This document shows positions 53,667 through 61,487 of a stretch of DNA of 64,000 nucleotides, one piece after another. Position numbers and translations under genes: made by a program. Position 1 is the stretch's first letter; the number at the start of each line of letters is the position of its first letter. The notes under the pieces are model-generated. The model worked only from the letters and a program-made list of their open reading frames with translations, made no database searches and had not been told where the DNA came from. Source of the stretch: Microbacterium sp. oral taxon 186 str. F0373 (GTDB lineage: Bacteria; Actinomycetota; Actinomycetes; Actinomycetales; Microbacteriaceae); the NCBI RefSeq assembly GCF_000411455.1, contig NZ_KE150457.1:1204023-1268022 (forward strand). The letters run 5' to 3'.

Positions 53667-54350
53667 GTGGACCCCTTCTCCTTCGCGGTCGCGGCCGACC
53701 TCGTCGTGCTGACCATCCGCGACCGCGCGCTCCATGTCCTCCTCGTAGAGCGCGGCATCGCGCCGGCGGCGGGGATGTGGGCGTTGCCGGGCGGGTTCGT
53801 GCTGTCCGACGAGGATGCCGAGACCGCCGCATACCGGGAGCTCGCCGAGGAGACCGGGGTGACCAGCGGCGTGCACCTCGAGCAGGTGCGCACGTACAGT
53901 GCGCCGGATCGCGATCCGCGCGGACGCGTCGTGACGGTCGCCTGGTTGGCCCTGGCGCCCGATCTGGGCGAACCTGCGGCGGGATCGGATGCCCGCTCTG
54001 CTCGCTGGTGGCCGGTCGCGGATGTCGAGGGCGGCGTGCTGCCGCTGGCGTTCGACCACGTCGCGATCTTCGCCGACGCCCTCGAGCGGGCGCGTGCGAA
54101 GCTCGAGTACTCCGCGCTCGCGATGGCTTTCTGTCCGCCCGAGTTCACGATCGCGCAGCTGCGCGCGGTCTACGAAGCGGTCTGGGGAGTGCCCGTCGAC
54201 CCGCGCAACTTCCACCGCAAGATCACCGGAGCTCCCGGCTTCGTCGATCCCACCGGCGGCATGGCCCGCGACGGTGGGCGCCCCGCGCAGCTGTTCCGCC
54301 GCGGCCCCGTGGGCCAGCTGCAACCGCCGTTCACCCGTCCCGAGCGCTGA
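53667..54350 (+). CDS. nrtR: NUDIX-domain NrtR-type transcriptional regulator (227 aa)
   Basis: Nudix domain (1-145) joined to a C-terminal winged helix (about 150-227: FTIAQLRAVYEAVWGVPVDPRNFHRKI). This is the NrtR architecture, whose members sense ADP-ribose or NAD-related metabolites. The Nudix box G43-x5-E49-x7-R57-E58-L-x-E61-E62-x-G64-V65 is complete, so the protein may still hydrolyse a nucleotide diphosphate, unlike many NrtR proteins that lost activity. Divergent from the SPFH/NAD-kinase-like operon with two palindromes between. It should repress both sides. Confidence 0.88.
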   Translation: MDPFSFAVAADLVVLTIRDRALHVLLVERGIAPAAGMWALPGGFVLSDEDAETAAYRELAEETGVTSGVHLEQVRTYSAPDRDPRGRVVTVAWLALAPDLGEPAAGSDARSARWWPVADVEGGVLPLAFDHVAIFADALERARAKLEYSALAMAFCPPEFTIAQLRAVYEAVWGVPVDPRNFHRKITGAPGFVDPTGGMARDGGRPAQLFRRGPVGQLQPPFTRPER

Positions 54351-54373
54351 GCGGCCGGGCCGCCGCACGGCCC

Positions 54374-54452
54374 GTCAACAGATTCGGAGGATGTGAACGG
54401 ATGCGGATGCCGGCGCGCGCGGCATCCGATTCTGTTGACCTGATCCGAATCC
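54374..54452. terminator. GATTCGGA/GGATGCC hairpin, copy C, between convergent genes
   Basis: GTCAACAGATTCGG (54374-54387) pairs with CCGATTCTGTTGAC (54426-54439), one mismatch. Nested CGGATGCCG (54404-54412) pairs with CGGCATCCG (54420-54428). GATCCGAATC follows at 54442-54451, as in copy B. Confidence 0.65.
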
Positions 54453-54497
54453 ACGACGCGGAAGACGACGCGGCCGACGCCGCCCGCGCCGCGCGCC

Positions 54498-56069
54498 TCA
54501 GGCGTCGAGCGGGCGGCGCGCGACGAGCAGCATGTGCGTGTCGGGCCAGTCCAGCGGCTCGTCGTCGAGCCCAAGAAGGGATGCCGCGGGCGCGAACCGG
54601 TTCTCCACGAGCCAGTCGTTGCGCCAGGGCCCCGAGCGCTCGTCGATCTCGAGCCCCACCGATGCGACCAGCTCTCGCCAGTCGGCCCACGACAGGGCGC
54701 AGAACTGCTCGTGCATCTCCGACAGCCAGTTGCGGGTGTACGAGACGGTCTCGAGGAACTCCATGGCATCCGCCAGACGCAGCTCGATCGTCCGCTCGTC
54801 GCGCACCTCGTACTCCCAGGCCGCCCCGCTGAGCGTGCGGAAGTCCTGCGCGAACTGCGCGACCCTGCTGCCCACCGGCAGAGCGTCGAGGTACGCGGCG
54901 ATCTCGTCGTTAGAGCCGGACAGCTCACGCGCGGGCGTCGTCACGTCGCCGTCCTGCATGCGCAAGCGAACGACGCGATCGGGGTCGGCCGGGCCGCAGA
55001 CGTCCGAGTTGATCCACACGCCGCCCGGCACGGTCTGGGCGGCGATCGCCGCCGCGAACGCGCGCAGCGACCGCATCCTGTCGCCGTAGGAGTAGATCTC
55101 GTGGGTCAGCGCGAAGCTCAGCGTCGTCGCGATGCTGCGATCGGGGAACAGGCGCCCGGCGAGGATGTTGCGCCGGTAGAAGAACGTGTTCGGGTTCGCG
55201 AACGCGCCCTCGGACTTCTTGTGCTCGCAGGCCGCGAACAGCTCCGGAGCGATCTCCACCCCGATCAGATCCGATTCGGCCAGGGCCGGTTCGCGCGACG
55301 CGAGCTCGAGCATGGCCCCCGTCGCGCAGCCGAGGTCGACCACGCGGCCCGGCACGATCCAGGGGCGCGCCTGCGCCCATTTGCGCTCCGCGGCGTCCTC
55401 GAACGAACGGCTGTACGTGCGGTAGTCGCGCGTCTGGGTGAGCCCGCCCTCGTCGCCGATGACGGGATCGGCGGCGATCTCGCGTGCCTGCGCGGCCAGT
55501 CCGTAGCGGTCGACGATGTCGAGGCTCGCCGGGTGGGCATCCGCGCGCCAGGCGTCCGATCCGGTCATCAGCTCGTCGAGCAGCTGCCAGGGTGTGCGCG
55601 GGGAGTCGGGGTGGTCACGCTCCATCGGCGCGACGCGGTAGCCGCGGGCGCGGTACATGTCCGCGACCTGTGGCGTCGACGTGGCGATGATCGCGGTCTC
55701 GGGCGCGGGGATGACCCCCTGCGCGGTCGCGTAGCCGATCTCCTTGAGCGTGATCTCGGCGAACCGGGGCGTGGGGGCGACATCCACGACCGGCACGACG
55801 ATCGAGGGGATCCGCTCGACGTGCGCGAGGATCTCGATCGCCGCCTCCCGCCGGTGCCCCGGGAACGGGTTGCGCCGCGTCGCGGAGTGGTTCGCGCTCG
55901 TGACCGCCCAGACGACGACCGCGTCGGCGGCGACCGCGATCGGCTCGCCCGCCTCGTCGCGAGCGGCACCGGCGAGCAGTTCGCCGAGGTAAGTGGCCTG
56001 GAACCGCGTCAGCAGGTGGTGGCGCCCCGGGATGATGATGTGCTGGATCTCTGGCCGAGGTGCGCTCAC
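54498..56069 (-). CDS. fusion of NMN-adenylyltransferase-like domain and SAM methyltransferase (523 aa)
   Basis: Start GTG 56069 is 7 nt after TAACGT. Residues 1-190 look like a nucleotidyltransferase of the NadM/NMNAT type: [14 protein letters not shown] (11-24) in place of the GRFxPxHxGH loop, [24 protein letters not shown] (51-74) like the SAQxSxTxxNPFxxxER motif, and [17 protein letters not shown] (158-174) like the ISGTxxRxLLxxGxxW end. Residues 200-523 are a class I methyltransferase with [10 protein letters not shown] at 243-252. The fold assignment of the first half is my reading of motif order. Reaction and substrate unknown. Confidence 0.65.
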   Translation of the reverse strand: MSAPRPEIQHIIIPGRHHLLTRFQATYLGELLAGAARDEAGEPIAVAADAVVVWAVTSANHSATRRNPFPGHRREAAIEILAHVERIPSIVVPVVDVAPTPRFAEITLKEIGYATAQGVIPAPETAIIATSTPQVADMYRARGYRVAPMERDHPDSPRTPWQLLDELMTGSDAWRADAHPASLDIVDRYGLAAQAREIAADPVIGDEGGLTQTRDYRTYSRSFEDAAERKWAQARPWIVPGRVVDLGCATGAMLELASREPALAESDLIGVEIAPELFAACEHKKSEGAFANPNTFFYRRNILAGRLFPDRSIATTLSFALTHEIYSYGDRMRSLRAFAAAIAAQTVPGGVWINSDVCGPADPDRVVRLRMQDGDVTTPARELSGSNDEIAAYLDALPVGSRVAQFAQDFRTLSGAAWEYEVRDERTIELRLADAMEFLETVSYTRNWLSEMHEQFCALSWADWRELVASVGLEIDERSGPWRNDWLVENRFAPAASLLGLDDEPLDWPDTHMLLVARRPLDA

Positions 56070-56076
56070 CCGTCCC

Positions 56077-56082
56077 ACGTTA
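56077..56082 (-). promoter_or_regulatory. -10 box of the fusion methyltransferase gene
   Basis: TAACGT on the minus strand, 7 nt before GTG 56069. Confidence 0.55.
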
Positions 56083-56119
56083 GTCACGGGCCGGCCGGGA
56101 AGCCGCAGCGGCGGAAGAC

Positions 56120-56125
56120 TAGACT
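56120..56125 (+). promoter_or_regulatory. -10 box of glyS
   Basis: TAGACT. The predicted transcript start coincides with an ATG at 56132 that opens a 63-codon frame (to 56323) overlapping glyS in another frame. The glyS GTG lies 62 nt further on. Confidence 0.5.
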
Positions 56126-56193
56126 CGACGGATGCCGGAACTGTCGGCATCCACACCCTTTTCGCATTCGCGACACGACCATTGGAGCCACCT

Positions 56194-57582
56194 GTGGCCG
56201 AGCAGTCCCGCCTCGACAAAGTCATCGCCCTCGCCCGTCACCGGGGTTTCGTCTTCCAGGCCGGGGAGATCTACGGCGGATCGCGGTCGGCCTGGGACTA
56301 CGGCCCCCTCGGCACGGAGCTGAAGGAGAACATCCGTCGCCAGTGGTGGCAGACGTTCGTGCGGGGACGCGCCGACATGGTCGGCCTCGACTCGAGCATC
56401 ATCCTGCCCAAGCGCGTCTGGGAGGCCTCCGGGCACGTCGCGACCTTCACCGACCCCCTCGTGGAGTGCCTGCACTGCCACAAGCGCTTCCGCGCCGACA
56501 ACCTCATCGAGGACTTCGAGGCGCGAAAGGGCCGCGCCGCCGAGAACGGTCTCGCCGACATCCCCTGCCCGAACTGCGGCACCAAGGGTCAGTACACCGA
56601 GCCGAAGGCGTTTTCCGGTCTGGTGAAGACCTACCTCGGCGTCGTTGACGACGAGTCGGGCCTGTACTTCCTGCGCCCCGAGACGGCGCAGGGCATCTTC
56701 GTGAACTTCTCGAACGTGCTGACGGCGTCGCGCCGCAAGCCCCCGTTCGGTGTCGGTCAGGTCGGCAAGGCGTTCCGCAACGAGATCACCCCCGGCAACT
56801 TCATCTTCCGCACCCGCGAATTCGAGCAGATGGAGATCGAGTACTTCACGCCGCCCGCGGAGGCGCAGGAGTGGTTCGAGCACTGGGTCGAGGCGTGCTG
56901 GAACTGGTTCGTCGACCTGGGCGTCGACCCGGCGAACATGAAGCGGTTCGACGTTCCCGAGGAGGACCGCGCGCACTACTCCGCCGGCACGATCGACGTG
57001 GAGTACCGCTTCGGCTTCCCGGGCAAGGAGTGGGGCGAGCTGATGGGCGTCGCCAACCGCACCGACTACGACCTGAAGAGCCACTCCGACGCGTCGGGGC
57101 AGTCGCTCACCTTCTTCGACCAGGCGTCGGGCGAGAAGTACACCCCCTTCGTCATCGAGCCCTCGTTCGGGCTCACCCGCGCCATGATGGCCTTCCTCGT
57201 CGACGCGTACCGCGAGGAGGAGGTGCCCAACGCCAAGGGCGGCACCGACACTCGCACGGTGCTTGCGCTGGATCCGCGCCTGGCGCCCGTCAAGGTGGCC
57301 GTGCTGCCGCTGTCGCGCAACGAGCGCCTGTCGCCGCTGGCGCGCGAGGTGGCCGACGATCTTCGGGCTCAGGGGTGGAACGTCGACTTCGACGACGCCG
57401 GCGCCATCGGACGCCGCTACCGCCGTCAGGACGAGATCGGCACCCCGTTCTGCGTCACGATCGACTTCGACTCGCTCGATGACCACGCCGTGACCGTGCG
57501 CGACCGCGACACGATGGCGCAGGAGCGCATCGCGCTCGACGCGCTCGTGGGCTACCTCGGCTCGCGCCTGCGGGGCGCCTGA
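56194..57582 (+). CDS. glyS: glycyl-tRNA synthetase, single-subunit type
   Basis: 462 residues, class II alpha-dimer form. Start GTG 56194 ([19 protein letters not shown]) has GGAG 8 nt upstream. Motif 1 lies around [16 protein letters not shown]; an inserted zinc finger is CLHCHKRF ... [25 protein letters not shown] and [25 protein letters not shown] form motif 2; [17 protein letters not shown] is motif 3. The anticodon-binding domain occupies about 365-460. Essential for translation. The 62-nt leader is too short for a T-box. Confidence 0.95.
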   Translation: MAEQSRLDKVIALARHRGFVFQAGEIYGGSRSAWDYGPLGTELKENIRRQWWQTFVRGRADMVGLDSSIILPKRVWEASGHVATFTDPLVECLHCHKRFRADNLIEDFEARKGRAAENGLADIPCPNCGTKGQYTEPKAFSGLVKTYLGVVDDESGLYFLRPETAQGIFVNFSNVLTASRRKPPFGVGQVGKAFRNEITPGNFIFRTREFEQMEIEYFTPPAEAQEWFEHWVEACWNWFVDLGVDPANMKRFDVPEEDRAHYSAGTIDVEYRFGFPGKEWGELMGVANRTDYDLKSHSDASGQSLTFFDQASGEKYTPFVIEPSFGLTRAMMAFLVDAYREEEVPNAKGGTDTRTVLALDPRLAPVKVAVLPLSRNERLSPLAREVADDLRAQGWNVDFDDAGAIGRRYRRQDEIGTPFCVTIDFDSLDDHAVTVRDRDTMAQERIALDALVGYLGSRLRGA

Positions 57583-57636
57583 GCCTCGGCATCCGTCGAT
57601 CCGGCGTCCGCGCCGCCGCCGCGTCGCCGCCGCCGC

Positions 57637-57660
57637 TCCGGTCCGGTCCGGTCCGGTCCG
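57637..57660 (+). repeat. TCCGG pentanucleotide tandem repeat
   Basis: Four TCCGG units plus TCCG between glyS and the second GNAT gene; typical of slippage. Confidence 0.85.
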
Positions 57661-57730
57661 CGAGACACCGGCACCGCACCGAGATGCGCGTTGTGCACCG
57701 GTGTTTCGGTGCGCCGCGCGTGTCTCGCGG
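57658..57730 (+). terminator. long nested hairpin between glyS and GNAT paralogue 2
   Basis: CCGCGAGACAC (57658-57668) pairs with GTGTCTCGCGG (57720-57730); inner GCACCGA (57676-57682) pairs with TCGGTGC (57706-57712). Likely glyS terminator, though no U-tract follows. Confidence 0.6.
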
Positions 57731-57763
57731 CCAGGGGCACGCGGCCGAGCGCGAGAGAACGGC

Positions 57764-57769
57764 TACCGT
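57764..57769 (+). promoter_or_regulatory. -10 box of GNAT paralogue 2
   Basis: TACCGT, 6 nt before ATG 57776. Confidence 0.5.
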
Positions 57770-57775
57770 GGAGGC

Positions 57776-58501
57776 ATGGCATCCGGCGCATCCGAGTCCA
57801 CCCTCAGTATCCGCGACCTCGACACGCTCGACGAGATCTTCGCCGCCCACCGGGTGATCGTGGAGATCTGGGGAGGCCGCGACCCCATGCCCGCGCCGCT
57901 CATGCGCGCGTTGCAGTACTCGGGCAACTACGTGGTCGGCCTGTACGACGGCGACCGCATCGTCGGGGCCTCCGTCGCGTTCTTCTCCCCGCCGGAGCAG
58001 CACGCCATGCACTCCCACGTCACGGGCGTACTGCCGGAGTACCAGCGTCGCGGGTTCGGACGCCTGCTCAAGCAGCAGCAGCGCCAGTGGGCGATCGCCC
58101 GCGACATCGGGACCGTCACCTGGACCTTCGACCCGCTCGTGCGCCGCAACGCCCACTTCAACGCCAAGACGATCGGCGTGCGTTTCGTGGAGTACCTCGT
58201 CGACCAGTACGGCTCGGCCTACGACGGCGCCGAGCTCGACCAGAACGGCCAGGGTGTCGACAGCGACCGCCTCCTGGTCGCGTGGGCGCTCGCGTCGGCT
58301 CCGGTGCGTGAGCCGGATGCCGCGGATGTCGTCGCGACCGTCCAGATCCCCCAGGACGTCGAGTCTCTGCGCCGCACCGATGCGGCCGAGGCGGCGGCGT
58401 GGCGTCTGCGCGTGCGCGAGGAGATGCTCTCGCACTACGGTCGCGGGCTCGTCATCGGCGGTTTCGACGACGAGCGCGGCTACCTGTTCGTGCAGGGCTG
58501 A
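57776..58501 (+). CDS. GNAT-family acyltransferase, paralogue 2 (241 aa)
   Basis: Close paralogue of the gene at 43723. Shared blocks include IWGGRDPMP / VWGGDRTGMP, HSHVTGVLPEYQRRGFGRLLKQQQ (acetyl-CoA loop), TWTFDPLVRRNAHFN and the end DDERGYLFVQG. Here the acceptor side has YLVDQYGSAYDGAELDQNGQGVDSDR, longer than in paralogue 1. No coupled 131-residue gene follows this copy. The substrate is unknown; the pair may be an old duplication. Confidence 0.85.
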   Translation: MASGASESTLSIRDLDTLDEIFAAHRVIVEIWGGRDPMPAPLMRALQYSGNYVVGLYDGDRIVGASVAFFSPPEQHAMHSHVTGVLPEYQRRGFGRLLKQQQRQWAIARDIGTVTWTFDPLVRRNAHFNAKTIGVRFVEYLVDQYGSAYDGAELDQNGQGVDSDRLLVAWALASAPVREPDAADVVATVQIPQDVESLRRTDAAEAAAWRLRVREEMLSHYGRGLVIGGFDDERGYLFVQG

Positions 58502-58517
58502 GCCCGCGGGCTCGGGG

Positions 58518-58647
58518 CGTTTCGACTCGCTGCGCTCGCTCAACGACCGGGGGTGCCGCCGCGGTTCGACGCGCTGCAATCGCTCAACGACCGGGGCGTG
58601 CGCAACTCCCGGTCGTTGAGCGACGAGGGTAGCGAGGAGTCGAAACG
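58518..58647. repeat. REP-like GTCGTTGAGCG cluster, two direct and one inverted unit
   Basis: Units at 58518-58552 and 58563-58596 (CGCTCAACGACCGGGG type) and an inverted unit at 58607-58647 (CCCGGTCGTTGAGCG...GAGTCGAAACG). The inverted unit can pair with either direct unit, giving alternative hairpins. Lies between convergent genes. Confidence 0.8.
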
Positions 58648-58661
58648 CGCCTCGCCGGCCG

Positions 58662-59228
58662 TCAGCCCTTCGCCGCGACCTTCGCTGCCTTCTTGAACTC
58701 GCGCACCTTGGCGAGCGACTCGGGGGAGACGATATCGGCCACCGAGCGGTAGGAGCCGTCTTCGCCGTACGCGCCCGCGGCCTCGCGCCAGCCGGCGCCG
58801 GTGAAGCCGTACTGTTTTCCGAGCAGCGCGAGGAAGATCTTGGCCTTCTGCTCACCGAAGCCGGGGAGGGCCTTCAACCGCTTCAACACGGTCGGCCCGT
58901 CGGGGTCGCCCTCGGTCCACAGGGCCGCGGCATCCCCGCCCCACTCCTCCTCGAGCGTGCGGCAGAGGGTCTGCACGCGACCGGCCATCGAACCGGGGTA
59001 GCGGTGCACCGCCGGCGACTGCTGGAAGGCGGCGACGAGGGCGTCGGGGTCGTAGCCGGCGATGGTCGCGGCATCCACGGCGCCGATGCGCTCCTGGATC
59101 TTCAACGGACCACTGAACGCCGTCTCCATGGCGACCTGCTGGTCGAGGAGCATGCCGATCAGCAGCGCCAGCGGGTTGTCGGTGAGCAGGGTGTCGGCGG
59201 CCGGGTCGTCGGTGATGTGCAGGCTCAT
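58662..59228 (-). CDS. HhH-GPD-type base-excision repair protein (188 aa)
   Basis: Short helix-hairpin-helix DNA glycosylase-like protein. LLIGMLLDQQVAMETAFSGPLKIQERIG (about 21-48) and LKRLKALPGFGEQKAKIFLALLGKQYGF (hairpin near 120-145) match an actinobacterial HhH-GPD family of about 190 residues. The family's catalytic residue is not evident, and no Fe-S cysteines are present. CACACT lies 6 nt before ATG 59228. Confidence 0.85.
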   Translation of the reverse strand: MSLHITDDPAADTLLTDNPLALLIGMLLDQQVAMETAFSGPLKIQERIGAVDAATIAGYDPDALVAAFQQSPAVHRYPGSMAGRVQTLCRTLEEEWGGDAAALWTEGDPDGPTVLKRLKALPGFGEQKAKIFLALLGKQYGFTGAGWREAAGAYGEDGSYRSVADIVSPESLAKVREFKKAAKVAAKG

Positions 59229-59275
59229 CCTTCGAGTGTGTCACCCGCCCCGGCGATGGTGGTTGACTGGCACGT

Positions 59276-59539
59276 GTGAGTGGGCGCACGGCATCCTGGC
59301 GGGGACTGGTCGTGACCCTGCTGGTCGGGGTGCTGGTGCTCCTGGTCTGGCCGCAGGCCCTGGGCCTGCAGCGGATGCCGCTCGTCGCTCAGGCCGTCGA
59401 CGGTGTCGACGTGGCTCGCGTCGCCGATCGACCAGTGCTGGTGGGATCGTCGTGGAGTGTGCTCGGTTTCCAGGTGATCACCGACACCCGCCCGGGCAGC
59501 GATCACCGCGCCGTCGTCGCGGTGCTGGGCCGTCGCTGA
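59276..59539 (+). CDS. small membrane-anchored protein (87 aa)
   Basis: GTG 59276. One N-terminal hydrophobic segment (GLVVTLLVGVLVLLVWPQALGL, about 10-31) precedes a 55-residue beta-rich outer part (VAQAVDGVDVARVADRPVLVGSSWSVLGFQVITDTRPGS). It may be a signal anchor with an extracytoplasmic domain. No family recognised. Transcribed toward the Drr-type ABC genes but about 100 nt away. Confidence 0.6.
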   Translation: MSGRTASWRGLVVTLLVGVLVLLVWPQALGLQRMPLVAQAVDGVDVARVADRPVLVGSSWSVLGFQVITDTRPGSDHRAVVAVLGRR

Positions 59540-59564
59540 GCGCATCGCGGGCGCCGACCGTCCC

Positions 59565-59617
59565 GTGACAGCGCCGTGACAGCGCCATCCTGCTCGTGAC
59601 AGCAGCGCGACAGTGCC
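59565..59617 (+). promoter_or_regulatory. four 11-bp direct repeats upstream of the ABC exporter
   Basis: GTGACAGCGCC (59565-59575), GTGACAGCGCC (59576-59586), then after 9 nt GTGACAGCAGC (59596-59606) and GCGACAGTGCC (59607-59617). The 11-bp period, one per helical turn, resembles OmpR/PhoP-type regulator boxes. It ends 20 nt before the ATPase start. Confidence 0.65.
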
Positions 59618-59637
59618 CCCGGCGCACAGTGGATGCC

Positions 59638-60657
59638 ATGACCACTTCCACCTCACCATCCACCCTCGCGGTGCGCGCGGAGGGCCTCGTGAAGGTCTTC
59701 GGCGACAACCGCGCTGTCGACGGCGTCGACCTGGCCGTCGAAGCCGGCACGGTCTACGGCGTGCTCGGACCCAACGGTGCCGGCAAGACCACCACCATCA
59801 ACATGCTGGCGACGCTGATGCGGCCCGACGGCGGCCGCGCCGAGATCTTCGGCCACGACGTGATGCGCGAGCCGAACGTCGTGCGCCAGCTCATCGGCGT
59901 CACGGGCCAGTTCGCCTCGGTCGACGAGACGCTGTCGGCGACCGAGAACCTCATGATCTTCGGCCGGCTCCTGGGTCTGTCGCGCAGCGAAGCCAAAGCC
60001 AAGTCCGAGGACCTGCTCGAACGCTTCTCGTTGACGGATGCCGCGCGGCGGCGGCTGAAGAAGTTCTCCGGCGGCATGCGGCGCCGGCTCGATCTCGCGG
60101 CATCCCTCCTGGCCCAGCCTCCGCTGATCTTCCTCGACGAGCCCACGACGGGCCTGGACCCGCGCACGCGCGGGCAGATGTGGGACACGATCCGCGAGCT
60201 CGTCGCGACCGGTTCCACCGTTGTGCTCACCACGCAGTACCTCGACGAGGCCGACCAGCTCGCCGACCGCATCGCCGTGATCGACCACGGCCGAGTGGTC
60301 GCCGAAGGCACGGCCGACGATCTGAAGGCCTCCGTGGGCACCTCGTCGCTGGTCCTGCGGGTGTCCGATCCCGCCGACGCCGATGACACCCTGCGCGCGA
60401 TCGGCCAGGTGCTCGGGGTGCGCGGCACCCTCTCGCCCGAAGCGGCGCGCATCACCGCACCCATGACCGACCCCGACCGCGTCACCGACCTGCTCATCAC
60501 GCTGCGCGAGGCCGGCATCCACCTCACCGAGATGAGCGTGCAGAAGCCGACGCTCGACGAGGTGTTCCTGACCATCACGGGTCGACCGGCGGATGCCGCG
60601 GCCACCGACTCCGCGTCCGGCGACGCCCCCACCGCCATCACGGAGGTTCGCGCATGA
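59638..60657 (+). CDS. Drr-type ABC exporter ATP-binding protein (339 aa)
   Basis: DrrA/daunorubicin-resistance-like ATPase. Start ATG 59638, with CACAGT 7 nt upstream. Walker A GPNGAGKTT (about 46-54), Q-loop GVTGQFASVDETLSATENL, signature KFSGGMRRRLDLAASL, Walker B LIFLDEPTTGLDP, H-loop replaced by TTQYLDEAD (Gln, as in DrrA). The C-terminal domain (about 230-320) includes the LDEVFLTITGR motif. A Ser/Ala/Asp-rich tail follows. Exports a drug-like or lipid compound with the coupled permease. Confidence 0.92.
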   Translation: MTTSTSPSTLAVRAEGLVKVFGDNRAVDGVDLAVEAGTVYGVLGPNGAGKTTTINMLATLMRPDGGRAEIFGHDVMREPNVVRQLIGVTGQFASVDETLSATENLMIFGRLLGLSRSEAKAKSEDLLERFSLTDAARRRLKKFSGGMRRRLDLAASLLAQPPLIFLDEPTTGLDPRTRGQMWDTIRELVATGSTVVLTTQYLDEADQLADRIAVIDHGRVVAEGTADDLKASVGTSSLVLRVSDPADADDTLRAIGQVLGVRGTLSPEAARITAPMTDPDRVTDLLITLREAGIHLTEMSVQKPTLDEVFLTITGRPADAAATDSASGDAPTAITEVRA

Positions 60658-61487
60658 CCACCATCGCCCCCACCACGCTGACACCCATCACTCCGGCATC
60701 CGAGCGCCGGCTCTCCAACCGCACGAGCCTGCGCCAGAGCGTCGAGAACACCCTGACCATGGCCTACCGCGGGTTGGTGAAGATCCGTCGCACGCCCGAG
60801 CAGCTCGTCGACGTGACGGTGCAGCCGATCATCTTCACGCTGATGTTCGCCTACATCTTCGGCGGCGCGATCGCCGGCAACGTCGAGAGCTACCTGCCGG
60901 CGCTGATCCCCGGCATCCTGGTTCAGACCGTCATCACCACCTCGGTCGTGACCGGCACGCAGCTGCGCGAAGACATGGACAAGGGCGTGTTCGATCGGTT
61001 CCGCTCCCTGCCGATCGCCCGGATCGCGCCGCTGTCGGGCGCGCTGCTGGCCGATACCCTCCGCTATGCGATCGCGACGACCATCACGTTCGTGGTCGGC
61101 TTCCTCATGGGCTACCACCCTGCCGGGGGCCTCGGCTCGGTCGTTGCGGCAGGACTGCTCGTCATCGCCTGCTCGTGGGCGATCAGCTGGATCTTCGCGT
61201 TCTTCGGCGTGATCGCCCGCACCGCCTCCAGCGTGCAGGGCATCTCGATGCTCATCCTCTTCCCGCTGACGTTCCTGTCGAACGCGTACGTCCCGATCGA
61301 CTCTCTGCCGGCCCCGCTCGCGTGGTTCGCGAGCATCAACCCGATCTCGCACCTGGTCACCGCCGTGCGCGACCTCGCGAACTCCGGGGTCATCGCCGGC
61401 GACTTCTGGGCGTCGCTGCTGGGCGCCGCCGTCATCGTCGTCGTCTTCGCACCGCTCACGGTGCGCGCCTACATGCGAAAGGCCTGA
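60654..61487 (+). CDS. Drr-type ABC-2 exporter permease (277 aa)
   Basis: Starts within the ATPase stop (ATGA). Six membrane helices from residue 55 on, preceded by a roughly 50-residue cytoplasmic head (MAYRGLVKIRRTPEQLVDVTVQPI) that contacts the ATPase. FDRFRSLPIARIAPLSGALLAD is the DrrB coupling motif, and FLSNAYVPIDSLPAPLAWFASINPIS the conserved C-terminal loop. The last 19 nt overlap the convergent regulator gene. Confidence 0.92.
   Translation: MTTIAPTTLTPITPASERRLSNRTSLRQSVENTLTMAYRGLVKIRRTPEQLVDVTVQPIIFTLMFAYIFGGAIAGNVESYLPALIPGILVQTVITTSVVTGTQLREDMDKGVFDRFRSLPIARIAPLSGALLADTLRYAIATTITFVVGFLMGYHPAGGLGSVVAAGLLVIACSWAISWIFAFFGVIARTASSVQGISMLILFPLTFLSNAYVPIDSLPAPLAWFASINPISHLVTAVRDLANSGVIAGDFWASLLGAAVIVVVFAPLTVRAYMRKA

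Noticed and set aside
56126..56193. T-box riboswitch upstream of glyS
   Set aside because: The predicted leader is only about 62 nt, with no specifier stem or T-box sequence.
57637..57660. Functional regulatory array of TCCGG
   Set aside because: A short perfect pentanucleotide run is best explained by replication slippage; no promoter overlaps it.
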